This document shows positions 34,857-43,860 of a stretch of 64,000 bases of DNA, piece after piece. The DNA is from Capra hircus. Taxonomy: Eukaryota; Chordata; Mammalia; Artiodactyla; Bovidae. A model generated the notes under the pieces. It searched no databases. It saw only the letters and a list, made by a program, of their open reading frames with translations, and was not told where the DNA came from. Every line of letters starts with the position of its first letter. Position 1 is the first letter of the stretch. Both the position numbers and the translations under genes were made by a program. The DNA lies in contig NC_030836.1 of assembly GCF_001704415.2 (NCBI RefSeq), positions 21,860,001 to 21,924,000 on the forward strand, in the 5' to 3' direction.

Positions 34857-35262
34857 AATATTCCACCCTTGGGTCTCACAGAACTGGACACACGTGCAGC
34901 AACAGAGCACAGCACATGGGGAAGGGCACACAGAAACGGATCTAGTGGGTTCTACTTGTCCAAGATCTTTTCTACTCCACATTCACACCTTTCTAGTCAG
35001 CAAGTGGCCCCAAGTCCCTGAGTGAAGCTTGACTGAGAGCTCAGGGCAGTAGTTACACAGCAGGCAAAGTTTTACACAGACTTTGCTGAGTGTCCCGCGT
35101 TCGCGCATGCTCCAATGTGTCCGCAACATGGCAGTATTTCAGTAGTGCTGAACGGTACTGTTCTTCTGCCCATCCAAAACTTCCCTCCCAGAAAATTACT
35201 TCCTAGTTCCTTCCACAATACAAAAGTCCTATCTTTATAGCGAATCTTCTGTTATACAGTAT
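34857..35262. other. unassigned DNA beside the KRR1 retrocopy
   Basis: Moderately GC-rich. The first about 50 bp (TCTCACAGAACTGGACAC) look like a degraded Bov-A end. The part near 35,095-35,115 has several CpGs (GTCCCGCGTTCGCGCATGC). I cannot say what it is. Confidence 0.4.
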
Positions 35263-35412
35263 TATTTTCTAAATTCCATCATATGATCTGTGAGTTATTT
35301 GAAAATTTGTTACATCATTTTCCTATTTTTCATTATTGTTTTCTAGCTTGATTTTTATTGTGAACAAAGAATTGGCAAAGAATTATTTTAGCCCACTGAA
35401 ATTGCTGGGGTC
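35263..35412 (-). repeat. L1-like fragment, copy of 33,121-33,300
   Basis: Shares CATATGATCTGTGAGTTATT and TTTTAGCCCACTGAAATTGC with the L1 block 2.1 kb to the left, in the same orientation. Confidence 0.6.
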
Positions 35413-35522
35413 CTGCTTATATCCCGAGAATCAACTTGTATTGTTTAAACTTAGAATGTGATGTATTTAATTTCTCACCAATGTGCAGTTTTATTTTCTT
35501 GAATATATTGGTAAAAGCACAT

Positions 35523-35934
35523 TGTTACAACTTCACCAGAGCCATGACAGGCTCATAGAGGTACACTAGGCCAAAAATAATCCCTGAGTCATGCTTGCAG
35601 GGCTTCCCGAGATGGTAACTCTGGCCAATAAGAGAGATGGTAACTCTGGCCAATCAGAGAGATGATAACTCTGGCCAATCAGAGGGATAATGACTGGCCA
35701 ATCAGTAAATATCAGGAAACCCCTGCAGCCAATCAACCCTTGCCAACTCCCTGTCTTTGTTCTAAACTTATAAATACTACTGTAAATCTGGGCTCGTGGC
35801 TCTCATCAAGACTCCACTGTGCTGGATGAGACGGGAGCCCTGGCTCCAGCTGGCAATAAAACCCCTTTATGCTTTTGCATTGCTGTGGACGTCTTATTCT
35901 CTCAGTTTTGGGGACTCGGACTCTGGGCATAACA
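35523..35934 (+). repeat. 5' LTR of the provirus
   Basis: 412 bp, starting TGTTACAAC and ending GGGCATAACA. U3 has a tandem block of a 25-bp unit, each with TCTGGCCAATMAG, giving five CCAAT boxes in all. A TATA-like TTATAAAT lies at 35,768-35,775 and the polyadenylation signal AATAAA at 35,855-35,860. Relative to the 3' LTR it has one extra 25-bp CCAAT unit and an extra 12 bp near 35,795. Confidence 0.95.
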
Positions 35935-35936
35935 TT

Positions 35937-35954
35937 TGGGGGCTCGTCCGGGAT
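35937..35954 (+). other. primer-binding site, tRNA-Pro
   Basis: TGGGGGCTCGTCCGGGAT, 2 nt after the LTR, is the classic 18-nt site complementary to the 3' end of proline tRNA and typical of gammaretroviruses. It is fully preserved. Confidence 0.95.
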
Positions 35955-36291
35955 CCCTTTAACTGGGAAGAATAACATTCTCCCAGTAGAAGGGGTTTCC
36001 TCACTAGGAGAAGAGATATCTGAACACTGGTGTTAGTTTTGGATTGAGTTCAGCATAAGGCCGAGGCCCGGTATCATGCTGGGGAGGCGGCTGGCTCTGG
36101 TTACTGGATTAGGTCTAGCGTAAGGCCGAGGCCCAGTATCGTACCGGGGAGGCGGCTGGCTCTGTGAACATCCTGCAGGTAAGACTGAGTGTATTGTTGG
36201 TGGCCACCTTGTGTTTATCTGTTTGTCTATTTGTGGTGTCTGCGTTGCTCTTTGTGTGCTCTGTTGGCTCCCAGTGTACTTTTCTGTGATC
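35955..36291 (+). other. proviral leader with 65-bp tandem duplication and splice donor
   Basis: Two tandem copies of a unit of about 63 bp, at 36,041-36,105 and 36,106-36,166, share GGCCGAGGCCC and GGGGAGGCGGCTGGCTCTG. Downstream, CTGCAG|GTAAGA at 36,173-36,184 matches a strong splice donor (GT at 36,179). This is the place of the major donor and packaging region in related viruses; the role is inferred. Confidence 0.8.
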
Positions 36292-37731
36292 ATGGGACAA
36301 ACAACTTCTACTCCTTTATCTCTTATGATTAACCACTTCTCTGATTTTAAGTCTAGAGCACAGAATCTATCATTGCTGGTGAAGAAAAGCAAGTTAGTAA
36401 CTTTTTGTTCTGCCGAGTGGCCTGCTTTTGATGTCGGCTGGCCACAAGAAAGCACCTTCAGCCTGACTACTATTCAAATGGTCAGAGAGAAGGTGCTTGC
36501 CCCCTACACTTCGGAGCACCCAGACAAAACTCCATACATTTTGGTCTGGCAGGACCTGGTGGAAAACCCCCGGCCTGGCTAAAACCTTTTGTTTTTCAGC
36601 CCATCACTTCCCTTCCCTCTTCCCTGTCCTCAGCTTCATTACGTCCACAGGTACTAGTCGTGGAAACATCCAAAGAGAAAGAAGACAAAAAGTGCAGCAA
36701 CTGGGTGAAACTGGTATTCCAGGAATCCTCACTATACCCCAATTTACTTGACCTGGAGACCGAACTTTCCCCGCTGGATCTCCCTATGCGGATCCACTTC
36801 TGCCCCCGCAGGTTCCTCACGTCTCTTCTGGAGGGATACAAAGGGACATCGAGCCTTCGGCCCCAGCCCGGGAAGGAGGCCCTGCCCAAGGAACTCAGGG
36901 AAGAACCAAGGGCATCACCAATATGGCAAAAAAAAACAATCTGGGTGCCCCCTCCTCCACAGTCCAGGCATTTCCAGTTCGGGCGGGGCCTGCCCGAGCA
37001 GACGGAGAACGGACATACCAGTACTGGCCCTTTTCCATCAGTGATCTTTACAACTGGAAAACTCAGACCCCTTCATTCTCTGAAAAACCTCAGGGCCTCA
37101 CTGACCTTTTAGAATCTATCCTTTTCACCCATAACCCCACCTGGGATGACTGTCAACAGTTGTTACAAGTGCTCTTTACTACAGAGGAACGTGAACAAAT
37201 CTTGTCAGAAGCATAAAAAAAAATGTGCCAGGGGTAGATGGGAGACCCACTATGCAGCCTAACCTGATTGATGAGGGATTTCCCCTGACGCGGCCCTGCT
37301 GGGACTTCGAGTGCGCTAAAGGTAGGGAGCGTCTCTGAGTGTACCGCCAGACTCTCATGGCCGGCCTCTGAGAAGCCACCAGGAGGCCAACAAATTTGGC
37401 TAAAGTAAATCTGGTTAGACAAGAGCCAAATGAGAGCCCAGCAGCTTTCCTTGAGAGATTAATGGAAGCTTTTAGACAGTACACCCCTATGGACCCACTA
37501 GCCGATGAGTTGCACGCAGCCATCATGCTAGCATTCATGAATCAGGCAGCCCCAGATAGCAGGAAAAAACTACAAAAAATAGAGAGGTTGGGAGAGCAAT
37601 CCCTGCAAGACCTAGTGAGGGCAACAGAGAGGGTTTTTAATCATAGAGAGACTCCAGAGGAAAGGGAGGAACGTGTTAGGCGAGAGGAAAGAAAATTCAG
37701 GGTCTGGCACCCCTCCCCGAGTCCTGGATAA
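36292..37731 (+). pseudogene. gag remnant (matrix and capsid), frameshifted
   Basis: The ATG at 36,292 starts a gammaretroviral matrix frame with the N-terminal glycine for myristoylation (MGQTTSTP) and a conserved FCSAEWPAFDVGWP block. It ends with a stop at 36,582. The p12-like and capsid parts continue in other frames: about 36,660-37,112, then 36,923-37,216 (YQYWPFSISDLYNWK; TWDDCQQLL), then 37,396-37,731 (NLVRQEPNESPAAFLERL, in the capsid C-terminal domain). At least three frame changes occur. No CCHC nucleocapsid motif follows; the sequence passes straight into protease. Confidence 0.88.
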
Positions 37732-37739
37732 CTATACAT

Positions 37740-38231
37740 GTGAAGGGGAAACCGGTTGGCTTCATGGTGGACACGAGAGCTCAATACTCAGTCCTTAATC
37801 GAAAAGACAGACCGATGTCTAAGAAGACCAGCTGGGTACAAGGGGCCACCGAGATTAAACAATATAGATGGACTACTAAATGTCAAGTGAACCTGGGGGC
37901 CCAGCAGGTGACCCACTCTTTTCTTGTGATACCAAAATGCCCAGCACCCTTGTTGGAAAGAGACTTACTATTTAAAGTCAATGTGCAAATTCACTTTGAT
38001 CACAGAGAGATATCAGTTCTAGATGGGACCGGACATCCCATACAAGTTTTGTCTCTGACATTGAGGGACAAATACAGACTGTATCAGCCAAAGCCGCTCA
38101 TAGCCATTGACCCCGATGTACAACCTTGGGTCCAAAAATACCCTCTACCCTGGGCAAAAACTGTGGGGGTAAGACTAGCCAAGCAGAGGCCTCCCATCAT
38201 TGTCAAACTTAAATCGGATGCCACCAGGTAG
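37740..38231 (+). pseudogene. retroviral protease and start of RT, defective
   Basis: An open frame of 163 codons. KPVGFMVDTRAQYSVL is the active-site strand of a retroviral aspartic protease, but the third catalytic-loop residue is Arg (DTR) where the family has Gly. The second conserved block is PLLERDLLFKV. It continues into the first RT residues and stops at 38,231. Further on, sequence typical of the RT connection region (PVAYLSKRLDPVAVG) appears at once, so the polymerase core, including the YxDD motif, is deleted. Confidence 0.88.
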
Positions 38232-39020
38232 ACCAGTGGCCTACCTATCCAAACGACTGGACCCAGTGGCTGTGGGGTAGCCACCTTGCCTCTGAATACA
38301 TTGCTGCTACCGCCCTCCTGGTCCATGATGCTGACAAGCTGACTTATGGAGAGCGACTCCTGGTCTACACTCTCCATGCCATCGAAGGGATTCTGAAGCA
38401 GCCACTAAATACATGGATCTCTAACGCCTGTTTGACCCATTATCAGGCTTTGCTGCTGGACACCCACGGATACACTTCCAGATGCCCTGCTTCCTGAACC
38501 CGGCCACTCTCTTACCCAACCCGGAGGAAGACAGCCCCCTCCACGATTGTGGTGAGATATTGGCTGAGACGACAGCAATACAAAAAGACCTAACAGATGT
38601 GCCTTTAAATAACAGTGAGCTGATATGGTTTACAGATGGAAGCAGTTTTATAAAAGATGGACAGAGAAAGGCTGGAACTGCAATAGTTGATGACTCTGGG
38701 AAGATAATATGAGCTGAAGCCCTTCCCCCAGGTTCCTCTGCCCAAAAAGCAGAACTAATAGCCTTAATACAGGCTCTGGAGAGGGCAAAAGGAAAAGAGT
38801 CACTATTTATACCGACAGTCAGTATGCATTCAGCACCGTACACATCCAGGGCCCAATATATAAAGAGCGGGGATTTTTGATAGCCGAGGAAAAAGAAGTT
38901 AAAAACCTGCCTGAAATCTGCAGACTCTTAACAGCCGTCCAACAGCCTCGAACAATGTCAATAGTACATGTCCCTGGACATCAAAAGGGAAGAGACATTA
39001 AGGCTCAAGGCAACTGAGCC
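38232..39020 (+). pseudogene. RT connection and RNase H remnant
   Basis: Blocks in changing frames: PVAYLSKRLDPVAVG just after the deletion, RNase H with LIWFTDGSSFIKDGQRKAG (first catalytic Asp) around 38,620-38,670, SAQKAELIALIQAL, and IVHVPGHQKG near 38,960-38,990. In-frame stops lie at 38,710 (TGA) and 39,015 (TGA), and a frameshift near 38,800. It cannot make an enzyme. Confidence 0.85.
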
Positions 39021-39960
39021 ACTGACATGGCAGCTCATGAGGCGGCTAACAGGGACTGCACAGCCCCTATACTAACTGTGGGGCTGTCACCCCCAGGTAT
39101 GAGAACCTTGCCCCCAACCCCCAAGTATTCCTCTTCTGATCTCAATTGGATTCAAAAAAATGCCAGCCCTCAGGAGGGCGAAAACGGATGGTATCAGGAC
39201 CAAGATGACAACTTGATACTTCCCACCAACTTGGGTCAACACCTCTGTACGCACCTACATCTGACCACCCATCTAGGAGGAAAAAAGACTCTCTCTTACA
39301 GACAGCACGTTTGCGGTTTCCCTGACAACAGGCGACTGTACGAGACATAGTCCAGGCTTGCAAAGCATGCCAGATGATGAAGCCGGGAAAAGGACAGCAT
39401 ATGGGATTGAGGTACCAGGGAGAGAGGCCAGGGCAACACTGGGAGATAGATTTTACAGAGGTAAGACCAGGCAAGTATGGGTACCGTTATCTGTTAGTTT
39501 TGGTGGATACTTTTTCTGGGTAGGTGAAAGCATTCCCTACTAAGAGAGAAACAGCAATGATAGTAGCTAAAAAGATCCTAAAAGAAATAGTACCTAGGTT
39601 TGGGCTGCCAGTGACTATTGGCTCTGATAACGGGCCTGCCTTTGTGAGTCAGATTATACAGGGACTGGCCCTAGCTCTGGGGACCAAATGAAAGCTACAT
39701 TGTAAATACAATCCCCAGACCTCAGGACAGGTTTAGACGATAAATCGGACTCTAAAAAAACTTTGGCAAAATTGGCAGTAGAGACTGGCAGGGACTGGGT
39801 AACTCTCCTTCCCTTCACCCTCTTCCATGCGCGTAATACCCCCTACAAGCTGGACTTAACCCCTTTCAAAGTTATGTATGAGAGGCCCCCTCCCATATGC
39901 CCTATCTTTAAAAGTAAAAAGCCCCACTATGTGCCCAGGTGGCCAATATTACAAGACTAA
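39021..39960 (+). pseudogene. integrase remnant
   Basis: Begins after RNase H. The zinc-binding part includes HLTTHLGGKK and, in another frame, CKACQMM. The catalytic core has IDFTEVRPG (first Asp) near 39,450 and IGSDNGPAFVSQ (second Asp) near 39,630. A TAG stop at 39,734-39,736 falls where the third catalytic residue is expected, and another stop (TGA) lies at 39,689. The C-terminal part (FKVMYERPPPICPI) is open at 39,763-39,960. Confidence 0.85.
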
Positions 39961-40255
39961 ATAAGACAAATTAGATTGTGTCTGAGACAAAAAATGTTGG
40001 GTTTGTTCACACATCGGGCTAACTCCATGTTTACATGCATCAGTTTTTAAGCAAAACTGAGTTCTGTATAATAGTGACTGTAATGCCCAAAATCCTGTAC
40101 CACCCTGAAAAGATAATCTACGACTACTGGGCCCAAAACCAAACACCTAGCTCATTACGTTTATAAAAGAGCATATTAATACAGTTCAACTATTTGTGCT
40201 TAGACAGCAATATCAAACTGTACCCCAAAACAAAGAGAAAGATTCCTCTATATGA
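39961..40255 (+). pseudogene. env C-terminal remnant
   Basis: Almost all of env is missing. From about 40,165 a short stretch (INTVQLFVLRQQYQ, stop at 40,253-40,255) has the look of a gammaretroviral transmembrane-subunit cytoplasmic tail and sits at the right place before the polypurine tract. No surface-subunit sequence, fusion peptide or furin site is seen. Confidence 0.6.
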
Positions 40256-40258
40256 TCT

Positions 40259-40273
40259 AAAGACAGGGGGGAA
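40259..40273 (+). other. polypurine tract
   Basis: AAAGACAGGGGGGAA directly before the 3' LTR. One C interrupts an otherwise pure purine run, which is usual for this class. Confidence 0.9.
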
Positions 40274-40648
40274 TGTTACAACCTCACCAGAGCCATGACA
40301 GGCTCAGAGAGGTACACTAGGCCAAAAATAATCCCTGAGTCATGCTTCCGGGGCTTCCGGAGATGGTAACTCTGGCCAATAAGAGAGACGGTAACTCTGG
40401 CCAATCAGAGGGATAATGACTGGCCAATCAGTAAATACCAGGAAATCCCTGCTGCCAATCAACCCTTGCCAACTCCCTGTCTTTGTTCTAAACTTATAAA
40501 TACTACTGTAAATCTGGGCTCAAGACTCCACTGCGCTGGATGAGTCGGGAGCCCTGGCTCGAGCTGGCAATAAAACCCCTTTATGCTTTTGCATTGCTGT
40601 GGACGTCTTATTCTCTCAGTTTTGGGGACTCGGACTCTGGGCATAACA
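40274..40648 (+). repeat. 3' LTR of the provirus
   Basis: 375 bp, TGTTACAAC to GGGCATAACA, about 97% identical to the 5' LTR outside two indels. It has one fewer CCAAT unit and lacks 12 bp (GTGGCTCTCATC type) downstream of the TATA-like box. Host duplication CACAT follows at 40,649. Confidence 0.95.
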
Positions 40649-40653
40649 CACAT

Positions 40654-41478
40654 AATCTCATCTCTTTTACATAAGATTTTCCATAGTTATTTTATTTAAT
40701 TATTTTCTTAACTACACAGGCCTAGGCTTCTGAGGGTGTAAGATTTCAGCCACTTCTCACACTGCTGGATTAGAACAATTTGACAAATTGGGAAGCCCTG
40801 AGTCTACATGCCTTTGCATATTTTTCCTATGATAGATGTTTGGGAGTTATTACATAAAATGCTCTTGGCTAGTGAATGTTACTTTTATGAAATTCTTACC
40901 AGTTTTATATCCCACCCCCCAAAGTAACCCTGAAGATTTTTGAAAGCTCCTCTCCCATGTGACTTGGCAACAGCATAGACTATATTCCTAGGGATATGGG
41001 ATAGAAACAAGGGAAATGCACTATCTCACTCAAGTAGCCCAGACAATTCCAATGAAGCTTGTTGTGGATTTCTTTGGGGGAAAGACGGACTTAGAAAAAT
41101 TTTGTAATATATCGCAACACACTATTTTTCTTCTTATACTTTTCTGTTCATTTTAAACACCTTTCAAAGTAGGAAAGATTAAAAAGGCAAAACAAGAAAA
41201 AATTACCACCTTCTCCATTTTTTTCTGAACGATTCTGACTCTTTCTTCAAGGAATGTGCATTGCTAAATGTGACAAACTTGTAATTTTGTGAATTGAACA
41301 TGTTCCATATAATGCATTTCAATGTTTCTAGACAACCAAAAATGATTTAAAATCCTCTTAGAACACTCAAATTCAGAAAAAAAAATTATTACCAATATTT
41401 TACTATAAGAATAAATTGAGTTCGTCAAAATGGACCTTAAAATTAAGTATTATTTTATTCATCATGCCTATTTGAATC
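40654..41478. other. intergenic DNA, nothing recognised
   Basis: AT-rich DNA without a convincing frame or repeat. Confidence 0.5.
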
Positions 41479-41479
41479 T

Positions 41480-41480
41480 C

Positions 41481-41512
<32 letters not shown>

Positions 41513-41725
41513 AAGTCGCTTCAGCTCTATCCAACTCTATACGACCCCATAGACAGCAGTCCACCAGACTCTTCTGTCCCTGGGATTCTCCAGGGAATAA
41601 TACTGGAGTGGGTTGCCTTTTCCTGTGTGTGACCCTATGGACAGCAGCCCACCAGGCTCCTCTGTCCATGGGATTCTCTAGGCAAGAATACTGGGGTGGG
41701 TTGCCATTTCCTTCTCCACAATCTC
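41480..41725 (-). mobile_element. Bov-A2 SINE, antisense, with (GCT)9
   Basis: A GCT run of about nine units at 41,482-41,510, then TAAGTCGCTTCAGCTC and two monomers to GCCATTTCCTTCTCCA. The linker is shortened. Confidence 0.9.
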
Positions 41726-41751
41726 TTGAGATGAATGAAATTTATGTTTAT

Positions 41752-41970
41752 GGGCTTCCCAGGTAGCACTAGTGATAATGAACCTGCCTGTGAATGCGGG
41801 TGACATGAGACACGAGTTCAATCCCTGGGTTGGGAAGATCCTCTGGAGGAGGAAATAGCAACCCACTCCAGTATTCTTGCCTGGAGAATCCCATGGACAG
41901 AGCAGCCCAGCAGTCCACAGTCCAGGTTGTTTCGAAGAGTCAGACATGACTGAGTAGACGTGACTCAGAC
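41752..41970 (+). mobile_element. Bov-tA SINE, sense
   Basis: GGGCTTCCCAGGTAGCACTAG head, TTCAATCCCTGGGTTGGG, CTCCAGTATTCTTGCCTGG, GAGTCAGACATGACTGAG end with a short repeated tail. Confidence 0.9.
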
Positions 41971-42391
41971 ATGACTGTCAACTGAGCAGACAACATAAGA
42001 GCAAATTTTCCTGTGTACCTCATATCACCCTCTTTTCAAAAAAAAAAGAAAAAAAGAGAGAAGAAAGGAAAGCACTTGTTTTCTTGGTTAACACCATGAA
42101 TCATTCATAGGAAAGTCATACCTAGTCAGTTTTGGGGGAATGGAAGCAGGTATATCATACACACTGAAACACACTATCCTTTTTAATATTCTGAATTTTC
42201 ACATAATCCTGGAATAAGTGATGTGATTGAATTATCACACACAAATTAGGGAGGTTAAATATTGTCTAGAAAAAAAATACCATAATAGTTATAGTGATTC
42301 ATGGGAGCAGGCTGCTCTAAGCCTGGCAAATGGTATATCTCACTGTGCTATTTTCCTTAATGATACTCTTTGATAACATAATAATTTTGGT

Positions 42392-42592
42392 GGTTTATTC
42401 ACTCAGTTGTGTCAGACTCTTTTGAGACCCCATTGACTAGCTCACCAGGCTTCTCTATCCATGGGCTTTCTTAGGCAAGAATACTGGAGTGGGTTGTCAT
42501 TTCCTTCTCCAAGGGGATCATCCCAACCGAGGGATTGAACCTGGGTCTCCTGTATTGCAGATTCTTTACTGACTGAGCTACCAGGGAAACAT
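42392..42592 (-). mobile_element. Bov-tA SINE, antisense
   Basis: CACTCAGTTGTGTCAGACTC, CAGGCTTCTCTATCCATGGG, GGGATTGAACCTGGGTCTC, ending GAGCTACCAGGGAAA. Confidence 0.9.
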
Positions 42593-43399
42593 AATAACTA
42601 TCACTAACTAAAAACAACTATTAGAGAGGTTCTTTCACAACAACAGATTCAACTTCTGAATCAGTAGTACAAATTCCTTACCCACAACTGGAGTAAATCA
42701 ACAGAGATCCCAGGGCTACACAGGGCACCTGACACTACAAAGTGACTTTGGAATCAAAAGTTTTATTTTGACACATAAGAGCTTTTAACTTGAAATTTCT
42801 TTGACTTTTCACTCACCCTCATTAGATGGCTTAGGAAAGACACACAGCTGCACCACGCACCTCCCAACACCTCTCTCCCCACAGAGGTACACAAAGTTTC
42901 ATAAGGAAAGAGCTCTTCATAAAGAAAGAACTCTAGCTCCTTCTTCCTCTTAGCCTCCTGTTTATCTTCTTTCCTTTTTCTTTTCCTTGATAATTTGCTT
43001 GATGGCTTAGTCAAAAGAAAACTGTTAAAGTCAAGGGATCATAATATATAGCAAAAATAAGAGAGCATTCCATTTCTTAAGTCCTCACCCCCTTTTTGAT
43101 GGATTCCTGTAAAAGTAATGTTTTGAAGTGGATTCTGCTTCTTTTGTGCAAAGGAAAACTGATGAAGGCAAGGATTTGAGATGACATTTGAAGAGTTATT
43201 TAAAAAAAAATTTTTTTTTAAATTTTGTACTGTTATTTTGAATAAAATCTCAAATGATTTCTGGAACATTTATTAAAAAAAAATAAAACAGCTATGGGTT
43301 TGAGTGAATGATAAAAACATCTGCCACGCTGATAAATATCAACCAGCATTTGGTAGTTAGATGCTCAATTCAGCCCTCTCACAATAACTAATGGGTCCT

Positions 43400-43860
43400 C
43401 TATGGCAAACTGAGAGGAAACCCGAGTTCCTCACCTCAGCTCAAGATGAGGACTGACTACCATTTTGCACCTTAAGTGGAACCCCTAGAGCTCCATGGCA
43501 ACTCGAGAGGAAAGCCGAGTTTCCCTCCGCAACTGGAGAAGAACCCCGAGTTCCCCGCCTCCACTCTAGATGAGGCCCAATTCCCCTGCAGCGACATGAG
43601 CTGAATCCCGAGTTTCCTGTCACAACTCGAGAGGAATCCTGAGTTCCCCATCACAACTCAAGAGGAACCCCTAATTTCCTGCCACATCTTGAGAAGAACC
43701 CCGACTTCCCTGCTGCAACTCGAGAGGAATCCTGAGTTTTCCCTTGCAGCTCGAGGAGGACCAACTCCCTGCTGCAACACAAGAGGAACCTTGATGCCTC
43801 CCTCACAACTCAAGAGGAGAACCGACTCCCCTATTGCAACTCGAGACAGATAAGACAAAT
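43400..43860. repeat. 31-bp tandem array, ruminant satellite-like
   Basis: About 14 degenerate units. The anchor ACTCGAGAGG (or variants) occurs at 43,501, 43,532, 43,563, 43,594, 43,625, 43,656 and 43,687, that is, every 31 bp, and continues to about 43,845. A typical unit reads ACTCGAGAGGAA then CCCCGAGTTCCC then GCAAC. The 31-bp period and CTCGAG text recall the bovine satellite I (1.715) family, an identification made from memory. Open frames with repeating GNSGFLSSC-type text on the minus strand are by-products of the array. Confidence 0.85.

Larger units (their letters stand above)
35523..40648 (+). mobile_element. class I (gammaretrovirus-like) endogenous provirus, defective
   Basis: A 5.1-kb provirus with paired LTRs, a proline-tRNA primer site, leader, gag, protease and partial pol, an env remnant, a polypurine tract and a perfect 5-bp host duplication CACAT (35,518-35,522 and 40,649-40,653). 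Intact relatives are about 8 kb, so roughly 3 kb is missing: nucleocapsid, the RT catalytic core and nearly all of env. What is left has frameshifts and stops throughout. The LTRs differ by about 12 substitutions over about 372 aligned bases plus two indels, which suggests an insertion many million years old. It cannot replicate. Confidence 0.95.

Noticed and set aside
36596..36889. Minus-strand frames over the provirus
   Set aside because: Shadows of gag and pol sense frames; no antisense gene signature was seen.
35523..40648. A functional retroviral gene or co-opted env
   Set aside because: Every coding segment is frameshifted, stopped or deleted; env is reduced to a tail remnant.
43441..43858. 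Minus-strand frames with repeating GNSGFLSSC-like text, resembling a repeat protein
   Set aside because: The repetition comes from the 31-bp satellite-like array. There is no start context, splice signal or known domain.
43400..43860. Regular short repeats as a possible CRISPR array
   Set aside because: Units are contiguous with no unique spacers, are degenerate, and the DNA is mammalian.
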